From NCBI RefSeq assembly GCF_010998615.1, contig NZ_JAAEAH010000003.1:124001-188000 (forward strand): 64,000 nt of DNA, in the 5' to 3' direction. Below the pieces are notes generated by a model, which saw only the letters and a list, made by a program, of their open reading frames with translations, was not told the origin of the DNA and searched no databases. Position 1 is the stretch's first letter; each line of letters begins with the position of its first letter. Shown one piece after another: positions 56,550 through 64,000 of this stretch. This DNA is from Myxococcus sp. CA023 (GTDB taxonomy: Bacteria; Myxococcota; Myxococcia; Myxococcales; Myxococcaceae). The translations under genes were made by a program, and so were the position numbers.

Positions 56550-59519
56550 ATGCGCAACTGGATTGTCATAGGCGTGATGGCGACCCTGCTCGCGGCAGGG
56601 GTGGTGTGGCTGTGGCCCGGCACGGAGACGGGGTCCGCCGCTCGCGACACGCACGCCGCCACTGGCAAGGCCCTGCCGGAGTTCGCCGCCGTGGACGTGG
56701 CCTCCGCGGGCGAGGGGCTGGCGCTCACGGGACGTGTGCTGGACGCCTCGGGTCGTCCCGTCGCGGGCGCGGAGGTGTTCCTGGCCGCCAGCGCGGAGCG
56801 GACGCTCCTGGGCGTTCATTGTGATGCGTGTGGCCAGGCGCTCCTGTCCTGCCCGGCGCGTGAGACGGCGCTCCACACGCTGGCGTTCTTCGAGCAGCAG
56901 CAGGGCTTTCTGACGCCGCGAGCCACGGTCAGCACGGACGCGGAAGGGCGCTTCCGCTTCGAGCAACTGGCTGGCGTGTCCTTCTCCGTGTGGGCCCGCG
57001 CGCCAGGGCTGGGCGTCGCGCTCCGCGAGCGGGCCGCGCCTGGAGACCCGGTGGAACTGTACCTGCCGCCGCTGCGCACCCTGGTGGGGCAGGTGGTGGA
57101 CGAAGCCGGCCGGCCCTTGGCCGGGGCTCACGTGCACGGAATGTCGCGGCGGGCGCCGCTGCCCTTCGAGTCCACGAGCGGAGCGGATGGCCGCTTCACC
57201 CTGACGGGCCTGGGCGAAGGGCCTTTCTATGTGCTGGCCACGGCGGAGGGGTACCTGCCCGCGGTGGGGGCCCAGGTGGAGGCGGGGCCACAGTCCGTGC
57301 GCCTGAAGCTGACGCCCACGCGCACCCTGGAGGTCCGCGTCACCCGAAACGGTTCCCCCGCGGCCGCGCTCGTGCGGCTGCGCGCGGACCACCTGTCGCG
57401 GGAGTTGCGTACGGACGGCACGCCGGTGCGCTTCACCGGCTTGTATCCCGACCAATTGGTGGTGACCGCGGAGGCCAAGGGCCTGGCGTCCGTGCCCCGC
57501 GTCTTGACGCTGGACGAGCGCGTCACCCAGGTGACGCTGGCGCTGGAGGAAGCGGGGAGCCTGCTCGTCACGGTGGTGGATGAAGATGGGCAGCCCGTGC
57601 CGCAACCGGAGCTGCTGTTGCGCATGCCGACGGGGGAGGTTGTCCGGCAGGAGCGCGGTGGCACCGGCGCGTTGGTGACGCTGGGCCCCCTGGCGGTGGG
57701 CACCTACGTGCTGACCGGGCAGGCCGAGGGCTTCCGTGATGCGCAGCTGCCCGCGAAGGTGACGCCAGGGGAGACGGCGCTCGAACTGGAGATGGAGCGC
57801 GCCACCGTCATCAGCGGGCAGGTGCTGGATGTCTATGGCCGGCCCGCGCCGGGCGTGTCCGTGTTGGTGCAGCCCACAGGCGCGTCGACGCTGGCGGATG
57901 CGGAAGGGCGCTTCATCGCGCAGGTGCCCACGCCGGGGCTCTACGAGCTTCATGCGCACCACTCGGAGTGGGGCGGTGGCCAGCTGAAAGTGACTGCGCC
58001 GGCCACCGACGTGCAACTGGCGCTGGAGCCTCGCGCGTCGTTGGAAGTGACAGTCTCCGCCGAGGGCCGCCGCGTGGAAGGCGCGGACGTGGTGCTGTGG
58101 GTTGAGCAGCAAGGCATCTTCCGGAGTGACCGGCCGTCCGGCTCGGATGGCATGGTCCCGATGCGCGGGATGCCCGCGGGCACGTATTCGATGATGGCGT
58201 CCCATCCCGACTATCAGCCGTCGGAGCGCCGGGAGGTGACGCTGACGGATGGGCAGTCGCTGAAGCTGGAGGCGCAGCTGAAGCCTGGAGCGCCGCTCAG
58301 TGGCGAGGTGGTGGACGGGCAGAACGCGCCGGTAGCGGGCGCCACGTTGGTGGTGGTGCCCCGTGGCGCGGAGCCCGTGCAGTCCGACGCGAGCGGCCGT
58401 TTCGAGTTCCGGGCGCTGCGGCCGGACCGGGGCTACCGCTTGGAGGTGAGGCACCCGGGCTATGACCAGGTCGAGCGCGCCGAGGGCAAGGCGGGTGGTC
58501 CTCCGGTGCGAGTGGTGCTCAAGAAGCGCGACGTCTATCGCGGGCGCGTCATGGGCGATGACGGTGAGCCGGTGCGCCGCTTTCGCGTGGACGAGCACGA
58601 TGTGAATGCACCGGATGGCCGCTTCGAGCTGCCGTTGCCCACGGCGGGTGACCGCGTCATCGCGTCAGTGGACGCGGCGGGCTACGAGCCGCTGATGGTG
58701 GATCGCCCGGCCTCGTCCGACCTGGGAGACCTGGTGCTGGAGAAGCTGCCGGGTGTGTCGGGCCGCGTGGTCGACGAGGGCGGCGGGCCGGTGCCAGATG
58801 CCGTGGTGTCGTGCGACGTCTGTGACGACTCCGTGCTCTCCGGGCCGGACGGCACCTTCACGGTGGCCAGCCCGCCCTATGTGACGCGTTATTCGCTCAC
58901 GGCGCGCAAGGGGCGGTTGAGCGCCACCCAGTCGTTGGAGCGGGGCGCGCGGGGGCCGGTGGAGCTCAAGCTGCGGCAGGCCACGCGTTTGAGCGGCCGG
59001 GTGTACCGCCAGGACGGGAGCCCCGCGGCGGGCTTCGAGGTCGAGGCCGTCAACGCGGACCGCAGCGAACCGCTCACCATCGTCACCGGGCCGGATGGCG
59101 GCTACAGCGTGGAGGTCTCCCCGGGCAACTACCGCTTCGCACTGGGCGCGAACCGGGAGTTCTCTGGCGAGCCGGCGCTGGTGGTGCAGGTTGGCGGCTC
59201 GGAGATGTCGCTGGACCTGGGCCCGGCGCCGGGCACCGCGTCGCTGGCCGTCCAGGTGAAGCCGGAGCGGGGCCGGGCGCTGTGGGTCGTCGCAGGAGAG
59301 CTGGGGGCGGTGGGCAATCCTCCGGCGGTGGCGTTGATGCGCTCGCGCTGGGCGCAGCTCGTGTACCAGCCCCGGTCGGAGCAGGTCCGCCTGAGCGGCC
59401 TGCGGCCCGGGCGGTACACACTGGTGTGGGGCAACTTCCACGTGGAGACCCCAGGCGGACCGGAGGTCCGCGTCGTGGATGTGCCTTCGAGCAGTGACGT
59501 CGTGATGATGGCCCACTGA
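56550..59519 (+). CDS. Membrane-anchored protein with multiple carboxypeptidase-regulatory-like (CNA-B-like) domains
   Basis: 989 aa. Residues 4-22 are a signal or anchor helix with no cleavable lipobox seen. The rest is a chain of beta-sandwich repeats, each opening with a G-x-V-x-D-x-x-G-x-P-V-x-G-A pattern at about residues 57, 176, 419, 580, 661, 735 and 812, typical of the carboxypeptidase regulatory-like domain. Two Cys-rich spots ([12 protein letters not shown] near 90 and SCDVCDD near 755) are odd for this fold and may form disulfides or bind metal. Such repeat proteins are common in myxobacterial envelopes; adhesion or structural roles are usual guesses. The ribosome-binding site is weak. 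Confidence 0.85.
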   Translation: MRNWIVIGVMATLLAAGVVWLWPGTETGSAARDTHAATGKALPEFAAVDVASAGEGLALTGRVLDASGRPVAGAEVFLAASAERTLLGVHCDACGQALLSCPARETALHTLAFFEQQQGFLTPRATVSTDAEGRFRFEQLAGVSFSVWARAPGLGVALRERAAPGDPVELYLPPLRTLVGQVVDEAGRPLAGAHVHGMSRRAPLPFESTSGADGRFTLTGLGEGPFYVLATAEGYLPAVGAQVEAGPQSVRLKLTPTRTLEVRVTRNGSPAAALVRLRADHLSRELRTDGTPVRFTGLYPDQLVVTAEAKGLASVPRVLTLDERVTQVTLALEEAGSLLVTVVDEDGQPVPQPELLLRMPTGEVVRQERGGTGALVTLGPLAVGTYVLTGQAEGFRDAQLPAKVTPGETALELEMERATVISGQVLDVYGRPAPGVSVLVQPTGASTLADAEGRFIAQVPTPGLYELHAHHSEWGGGQLKVTAPATDVQLALEPRASLEVTVSAEGRRVEGADVVLWVEQQGIFRSDRPSGSDGMVPMRGMPAGTYSMMASHPDYQPSERREVTLTDGQSLKLEAQLKPGAPLSGEVVDGQNAPVAGATLVVVPRGAEPVQSDASGRFEFRALRPDRGYRLEVRHPGYDQVERAEGKAGGPPVRVVLKKRDVYRGRVMGDDGEPVRRFRVDEHDVNAPDGRFELPLPTAGDRVIASVDAAGYEPLMVDRPASSDLGDLVLEKLPGVSGRVVDEGGGPVPDAVVSCDVCDDSVLSGPDGTFTVASPPYVTRYSLTARKGRLSATQSLERGARGPVELKLRQATRLSGRVYRQDGSPAAGFEVEAVNADRSEPLTIVTGPDGGYSVEVSPGNYRFALGANREFSGEPALVVQVGGSEMSLDLGPAPGTASLAVQVKPERGRALWVVAGELGAVGNPPAVALMRSRWAQLVYQPRSEQVRLSGLRPGRYTLVWGNFHVETPGGPEVRVVDVPSSSDVVMMAH

Positions 59520-59570
59520 GGCCCTGCCGGGACGGTTGCGAGCCCGCCTCCCCGCGCATTAGGAAGCCGC

Positions 59571-60791
59571 ATGGACGTGACGACTCTGAAAGGCCGCCGG
59601 GTGGTCGTTGGCGTGGGTGGCGGCATCGCGGCGTACAAGGCCTGCGAGCTGGTGCGGGAGCTGTCGCGTGCAGGCGCCGAGGTGCGGGTGGCCATGACGG
59701 AGTCCGCGCGCCAGTTCGTCACCCCGCTCACCTTCCAGGCGCTCAGCGGGCACCCTGTGCTCACGGACTATTTCGACCCTGCCCAGGAGGGGAACTTCGG
59801 CCACCTGGACCTCGCGCGCTGGGCCGAGGCGTTCGTCGTGGCGCCGGCCACCGCGGACCTGCTGGCGCGCATCCGCGCGGGCATGGGGAACGACGCCGTG
59901 ACGACGTCGCTGCTCGCCTTCCGGGGGCCGGTGGTGCTGGCGCCGGCGATGAACGTGGCCATGTGGGACAACCCCCTGACGCAGGAGAACCTGGCGGCCC
60001 TGCTGGCTTATCCGCGCTTTTCGCGCGTGGGCCCCGGCGCGGGGATGCTGGCCTGTGGTGACGTGGGGGAGGGGCGACTGGCGGACGTTCCAGCCATCGT
60101 CCAGGCGGTCGCGGTGCGTTTGGGCGCTGGCCCACTGGCGGGGAAGCGGGTGCTGCTGACGGCGGGCCCCACGCGCGAGTTCCTGGACCCGGTGCGGTTC
60201 ATCTCCAATCCCTCCACGGGGAAGATGGGCATGGCGCTCGCGCACGCGGCCCGGACCCTGGGCGCCGCGGTGACAGTGGTGCTCGGTCCCGTGGGCACCG
60301 TGGAGCGCGGCGGCTTGGACGTCGTGGACGTGGTGAGCGCGGACGACATGGCGCGCGAGGTGCTCTCACGGGTGGGCACGGTGGATGCGTTCATCGCCAC
60401 GGCGGCGGTCAGCGACTGGCGCCCGGAGACGCGCGCGCCGCAGAAGGTGAAGAAGGGCGCTTCGACGTCGCCCGAGACGCTGACGCTCGTGCGCACGCCG
60501 GACGTGCTCGCGGAGGCCTCCCGCAAGGTGGCGGGACAGCCAAAGCGGCCGGTGCTGGTGGGCTTCGCGGCGGAAACGGAGCGCGTGGTGGCGCACGCGC
60601 GCGACAAGCTGGAGCGCAAGGGGCTGGACGCGATTGTCGCCAACGACGTGACGGCCCCTGGCGCGGGCTTTGGAACGGACACCAACCGGGTGACGGTGCT
60701 CACGCGTTCGGGCGCGCAGCATGAACTCCAGGGCAGCAAGCACGCGGTGGCGCAGGCCCTCATCGAGCTGCTGCTCGTGTCACCGTCCTAG
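59571..60791 (+). CDS. coaBC: CoaBC: phosphopantothenoylcysteine decarboxylase / phosphopantothenate-cysteine ligase
   Basis: 406 aa, standard length. The N-terminal CoaC flavoprotein half (1-185) has His78 (GNFGHLD), PAMNVAMW (Asn128) and the substrate flap Cys162 in ACGDVGEGR. The C-terminal CoaB half (190-406) has [30 protein letters not shown] and GFAAET. It ligates cysteine to 4'-phosphopantothenate using CTP and decarboxylates the product, two steps of coenzyme A synthesis. CoA is the source of the phosphopantetheine arms used by the carrier domains in this window; that link is metabolic, not evidence of co-regulation. AGGA precedes ATG. The stop overlaps that of the convergent thioesterase gene by 4 nt. 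Confidence 0.95.
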   Translation: MDVTTLKGRRVVVGVGGGIAAYKACELVRELSRAGAEVRVAMTESARQFVTPLTFQALSGHPVLTDYFDPAQEGNFGHLDLARWAEAFVVAPATADLLARIRAGMGNDAVTTSLLAFRGPVVLAPAMNVAMWDNPLTQENLAALLAYPRFSRVGPGAGMLACGDVGEGRLADVPAIVQAVAVRLGAGPLAGKRVLLTAGPTREFLDPVRFISNPSTGKMGMALAHAARTLGAAVTVVLGPVGTVERGGLDVVDVVSADDMAREVLSRVGTVDAFIATAAVSDWRPETRAPQKVKKGASTSPETLTLVRTPDVLAEASRKVAGQPKRPVLVGFAAETERVVAHARDKLERKGLDAIVANDVTAPGAGFGTDTNRVTVLTRSGAQHELQGSKHAVAQALIELLLVSPS

Positions 60792-61219
60792 CGGGGCTCC
60801 ATCACCGCGAGGGTGACGGTGGTCTTCGACACGAGCCGGGGCGTGCCGCCGGAGACGGCGTGGACCTCGGACTCCGTGACGATGAGCCGGCGGCCGGCGC
60901 GCAGCACCCGGGCCTTGCACCGCAGTTCTTCACCGGACGCCGTCTGGAGCAGGTGGACGGAGAAGCTGGTGGACAACACCCGCTGACCCTTGCGGACCAC
61001 GGAGAAGGCCGCCGCGCCCGCCGTATGGTCCGCCAGCGTCGCCTGGACACCGGCGTGGATGACGCCGTCCTGCTGCAGGTGACGGGGCTGCACCACCAGC
61101 CGGGCCTCCACCTCGCCCGGGCGGATGTCCACGGGCTGGATGCCCAGGTCCATGACGAAAGCGGCCGTTGTGAACAGGTCCTCCGTGTCCTGGCGGTAAT
61201 CCGGGTTCTGGTGCTCCAT
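60788..61219 (-). CDS. PaaI-family hotdog thioesterase
   Basis: 143 aa from ATG 61219, preceded by GAGGAG at good spacing; longer upstream frames are not supported. Single hotdog fold with the PaaI-type helix motif GVIHAGVQATLADHTAG (His55, Asp64) where substrate binds and water attacks. It is expected to hydrolyse short-chain or aromatic acyl-CoA thioesters in the cytoplasm. It is convergent with coaBC and divergent from the uracil-DNA glycosylase gene. Nothing ties it to the lipopeptide loci. Confidence 0.9.
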   Translation of the reverse strand: MEHQNPDYRQDTEDLFTTAAFVMDLGIQPVDIRPGEVEARLVVQPRHLQQDGVIHAGVQATLADHTAGAAAFSVVRKGQRVLSTSFSVHLLQTASGEELRCKARVLRAGRRLIVTESEVHAVSGGTPRLVSKTTVTLAVMEPR

Positions 61220-61418
61220 GGCGGCTCCTCGCTGCGCGACACCGGGTTGGGGGCGCAAGATAGCGTGGGCCCGGGGCGCCTCCAGGGCGGATGACTGGGG
61301 GCAGGGCGGGGTAGGACTCCGGGCGTGGGCCTGGAACTGCACTGGCGGGAGGCGAACAGCCGGCTCGGGCGTCCGCTTCCTTGCGCACGGGCGCTACGTC
61401 CGATACCGATCCAGGACC

Positions 61419-62384
61419 GTGATTGATGACACGCCCGAGGCCTCGCAGGACCTGAGCGCCCTGCTGGACGATGTGCGCCGCCACCTCCTCTGGCAGGAGG
61501 AGGCCGCTGGCCGGGTGCTGATGATTGATGCCAAGGCGGCGCTCGAGCTCCAACGCTCGGCTCCCTCCTTGCGCGCCCGCTTCGCCCGGACCCAGGGGGC
61601 CGCGGACGCAGCGCCTCCTGCTCGCCCCGAGGCACCGCTGCCCCGGCCGCCGCTGGCGAGCCAGGCACCGGAGCCCCGTTCCATCGGCCCGGAGCGGCCG
61701 GGCCCGGTGGCGCCTGCAGTTGCAGCGGGACTTCCAGGACACGGTGTCGCAGCGCCGGCCCGGGTGCCGCCCACGTCGCGGCCCGCTGGGGCGCTACCTG
61801 GAGCGGCGAACGGCGAGCGGCCGACGTTGGACGAGATTCGCCGGGAGCTGGGCGACTGCCAGCGCTGCAAGCTGTGCTCGACGCGCAAGAACCTCGTGTT
61901 CGGCTCGGGCAACCCCCGTGCGGAACTGGTGTTCGTGGGCGAGGGCCCCGGGGAGCACGAGGACCTGCAGGGCGTGCCCTTCGTCGGCGCGGCCGGCGAC
62001 CTGCTGACGAAGATGATTGGCGCGATGGGCTACCGCCGCGATGACGTCTACATCTGCAACGTCGTGAAGTGCCGGCCACCGGGGAACCGCAATCCGGAGC
62101 CGGAGGAGGTTGCCGCCTGCGAGCCTTTCCTGCGCGCGCAGTTGGTCGCCATCCAGCCCAAGGTGGTGGTTGCGCTGGGCAAGTTCGCGGCGCAGACGCT
62201 GCTGCGGGACAGCACGCCCATCACCCGCCTGCGTGGCAACTGGCGCACCTACGAGGGCATCCAGCTGATGCCCACCTTCCACCCGGCGTACCTCCTGCGC
62301 AGCCCGGCGGAGAAGCGCAAGGCCTGGGAGGACCTCCAGGCGGTGATGAAGGTGCTGGGGAAGCAACCTGGTTCGCGCGCGTAG
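61419..62384 (+). CDS. Uracil-DNA glycosylase, family 4-like (iron-sulfur)
   Basis: 321 aa from GTG 61419, chosen because coding character and the DLSALLDDVRRHLLWQEE leader begin here; the ribosome-binding site (AGGA) is close, so the start is only moderately sure. Residues about 55-135 are a Pro/Ala-rich linker. The catalytic domain (136-321) has a probable 4Fe-4S set Cys150, Cys153, Cys218 and Cys234, motif A GEGPGEHED with PFVG, and motif B HPAYLLR (His288). Family 4 enzymes remove uracil from DNA made by cytosine deamination. The N-terminal extension plus linker is longer than in archaeal and Thermus homologues. Confidence 0.9.
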   Translation: MIDDTPEASQDLSALLDDVRRHLLWQEEAAGRVLMIDAKAALELQRSAPSLRARFARTQGAADAAPPARPEAPLPRPPLASQAPEPRSIGPERPGPVAPAVAAGLPGHGVAAPARVPPTSRPAGALPGAANGERPTLDEIRRELGDCQRCKLCSTRKNLVFGSGNPRAELVFVGEGPGEHEDLQGVPFVGAAGDLLTKMIGAMGYRRDDVYICNVVKCRPPGNRNPEPEEVAACEPFLRAQLVAIQPKVVVALGKFAAQTLLRDSTPITRLRGNWRTYEGIQLMPTFHPAYLLRSPAEKRKAWEDLQAVMKVLGKQPGSRA

Positions 62385-62412
62385 CCGCGGGCCCGATGAA
62401 GGGAATGCACGG

Positions 62413-63420
62413 ATGAATGGATTGCTGGAGTCGAGTGAGCTGCTGTCGCCCGCGCTGGAGTCGAACCCGCTGGGGGACCCGGCTCGCCGCAAGCTCACCG
62501 TGTACCTGCCGCCGGGCTACGGCGCGGATGATCGGCGCTACCCCGTCGTCTACTTCCTGCATGCCTTCGGCAACAGCGGCGGCTCGTGGACGAACGCGTC
62601 GGGCTTCGCGCCCACCGTCCCCCAGCGCCTGGACGCGCTCGTCGAGTCGGGCGCGATTCCGCCCGTCATCGGCGTCTTCCCGGATGCCTGGACGTCGCTG
62701 GGCGGCAGCCAGTGGGTGAACAGCGACGCCATTGGCCGGTACCGCGACTACCTGACCAAGGACGTGGTGGGCTTCGTGGACCGCACCTACCGCACCCTGC
62801 CGAAGGCGGCCTCGCGCGCCGTGGTGGGGCACAGCTCCGGTGGCTACGGCGCGCTGGTGATGGGCCGCTACCACCCGGAGTTGTTCTCCCACGTGGGCGC
62901 GCACGCCGCGGATTCCTACTTCGAATACTGCTATCTGCCGGACCTCCCGAAGGCCGCGGCGGCGCTGCTGAAGGCCGGCGGCGTGGAAGCGTGGCATGCC
63001 GAGTTCCGGGCGCGCGTGAGTGAGACGAAGATGCGCGGGGACGACTTCCCAGTGGTGAACGTCCTGGCGATGGCCGCCGCGTATTCTCCGAAGAAGGGCG
63101 AGCCGCTCAACGTGGAGCTGCCCTTCGACGCGAACACGGGCCGGCTGCGGCTGGACGTGTGGAACCGGTGGCTGGTGCACGACCCGGTGCGCTTCGTGCC
63201 CAAGTTCATGGACGCGTTCCGGAAGCTGAAGACGGTGTATCTGGACTGTGGGACGCGTGACGAGTTCAACATCCGCTGGGGCACGCGGATGCTCGCGGAG
63301 GACTTCAAGAACGCGGGCGTGGAGCGTGTCCACGAGGAGTTCGAGGACGGCCACTCCGGTGTGTCGTACCGCTTCGCGCGCTCGCTGTCCGTCCTGGTGC
63401 CGAACCTGGCGCAGGACTGA
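62413..63420 (+). CDS. Alpha/beta-hydrolase, putative esterase family (esterase D/mycolyltransferase-like fold)
   Basis: 335 aa. Pattern of the putative esterase family: KLTVYLPPGY, VVYFLHAFG (oxyanion region), nucleophile Ser141 in GHSSGGYGAL, and a late His in EDGHSGVSYR. No signal peptide, so probably cytoplasmic. Substrate not predictable from sequence. It starts 28 nt after the uracil-DNA glycosylase stop with AAGGGAA upstream, probably in the same transcript. Confidence 0.88.
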   Translation: MNGLLESSELLSPALESNPLGDPARRKLTVYLPPGYGADDRRYPVVYFLHAFGNSGGSWTNASGFAPTVPQRLDALVESGAIPPVIGVFPDAWTSLGGSQWVNSDAIGRYRDYLTKDVVGFVDRTYRTLPKAASRAVVGHSSGGYGALVMGRYHPELFSHVGAHAADSYFEYCYLPDLPKAAAALLKAGGVEAWHAEFRARVSETKMRGDDFPVVNVLAMAAAYSPKKGEPLNVELPFDANTGRLRLDVWNRWLVHDPVRFVPKFMDAFRKLKTVYLDCGTRDEFNIRWGTRMLAEDFKNAGVERVHEEFEDGHSGVSYRFARSLSVLVPNLAQD

Positions 63421-63594
63421 CGCACGGGGCCAGGGCCTGCCGCGCGGTGGTCGGGATGCCCGCTGGGGGACGCCCCGGCCCATCGCGCGTGACGTGGCGC
63501 TGGCCTTTTCCCTGCCCGAGCGGGTAGACGCCTCCCTGGGTGCGCCCCGCCGTGGCGGGGCCGGGCGCCCGACAACCTTCAGGGAGACGGGAAA

Positions 63595-64000
63595 ATGAGC
63601 ATCGACCTCTACGGGCTGTCTCGCGTCGTTGGCGAGAAGGGCGTGCTGCCCCAGCGCGCGAAGCAGTTGGATCCTTCGCTGCCGTGCCGCGAGTCCGAGC
63701 TGCTCATCGACGTGGAGAGCCTCAACATTGACGCCGCGTCCTTCAAGCAGATCAAGGGCGAGGTGGGCGGCGACGCGAAGCGCATTGGCGAGCGCATCCA
63801 GGAAATTGTCCGTGAGCGGGGGAAGATGCAGAACCCCGTGACGGGCTCGGGCGGCATGTTGATTGGCCGCGTGAAGGAGCTGGGCGCCAGGCACCCCGCG
63901 CGCGAGCTGCTCAAGGTGGGCGACCGCATCGCCACGCTGGTGAGCCTGACGCTGACGCCCCTGGTCATCGAAGAAGTGAAGGCGGTGCACGCGGACATCG
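63595..64000 (+). CDS. kdd: L-erythro-3,5-diaminohexanoate dehydrogenase, N-terminal part (cut by window edge)
   Basis: 135 codons are visible; ATG at 63595 follows AGGGAGA. The N-terminus matches the Kdd family: GVLPQRAKQLD, LLIDVESLNIDAASFKQIK, NPVTGSGGMLIG and KVGDRIATLVSLTLTPL. The enzyme oxidatively deaminates 3,5-diaminohexanoate to 5-amino-3-oxohexanoate with NAD+ in the lysine 2,3-aminomutase pathway. The rest of the gene, and probably other lysine-pathway genes, lie beyond the right edge. The NAD-binding half is not visible. Confidence 0.9.
   Translation, partial: MSIDLYGLSRVVGEKGVLPQRAKQLDPSLPCRESELLIDVESLNIDAASFKQIKGEVGGDAKRIGERIQEIVRERGKMQNPVTGSGGMLIGRVKELGARHPARELLKVGDRIATLVSLTLTPLVIEEVKAVHADI

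Noticed and set aside
55449-58598. 1049-codon minus-strand open frame
   Set aside because: His/Arg/Gly-rich shadow opposite the PP2C, Met-heptad and carboxypeptidase-regulatory-like genes; the His-rich repeats are just the complement of the Met-heptad DNA.
62221-63990. 589-codon minus-strand open frame
   Set aside because: Overlaps the esterase and kdd, both with clear motifs on the plus strand.

Overview
The window is very GC-rich with strong third-position GC bias. Its long NRPS genes, large lipopeptide loci, FHA and PP2C signalling genes and 3,5-diaminohexanoate dehydrogenase point to a myxobacterium (Myxococcus/Corallococcus-like). That assignment is inferred from style and gene content; no marker gene fixes the species. 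Long reading frames opposite nearly every real gene are GC-bias shadows and are not annotated.

Left region (1-15.5 kb): the start of a second lipopeptide locus ('locus B'). A minus-strand operon runs PRMT-type arginine methyltransferase, then a 466-aa unknown protein, then a giant NRPS (FAAL-ACP-C-A-PCP-C-A-PCP-C...) that leaves the window at base 1. Its A domains read as Ser and Val. Beside it lie two related JmjC/cupin-like Fe(II)/2-oxoglutarate oxygenases and, between them, a CmcI-like methyltransferase carrying an N-terminal ZZ-type zinc finger. PRMT, JmjC and ZZ are parts best known from eukaryotic chromatin, and this grouping is the most unusual content of the window.

15.5-18.5 kb: a spacer with a Met(CAT) tRNA and its terminator, an AsmA-like envelope protein and a YnfA-family membrane protein.

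18.6-51.9 kb: a complete lipopeptide assembly line ('locus A'), all on the minus strand and tightly overlapped. In transcription order: ACP-KS-AT-ACP-aminotransferase-C-A-PCP; C-A-PCP with a TubC-type docking domain; a four-module NRPS (C-A-PCP, C-A-PCP, C-A-PCP-E, C-A-PCP); C-A-PCP-TE; an MFS exporter; a free-standing FAAL. The logic matches iturin/mycosubtilin-type beta-amino fatty acid lipopeptides: FAAL activates a fatty acid, the first ACP accepts it, KS-AT adds a malonyl unit, the aminotransferase converts the beta-ketone to an amine, seven A domains add seven residues and TE releases. By-eye codes give X (unassigned)-Gly-Thr-Asn-D-aromatic-basic-basic. An arginine-deiminase-like gene diverges from the locus.

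Right region (53-64 kb): ordinary chromosome. It holds a small unknown protein, a secreted probable beta-barrel protein, an FHA protein, a PP2C phosphatase with a cyclic-nucleotide-binding domain, a methionine-heptad coiled-coil protein, a large protein with carboxypeptidase-regulatory-like repeats, coaBC, a PaaI-type thioesterase, a family-4-like uracil-DNA glycosylase, an esterase and the 5' part of kdd (lysine degradation).

No phosphopantetheinyl transferase, MbtH-like protein or pathway regulator is visible in the window.
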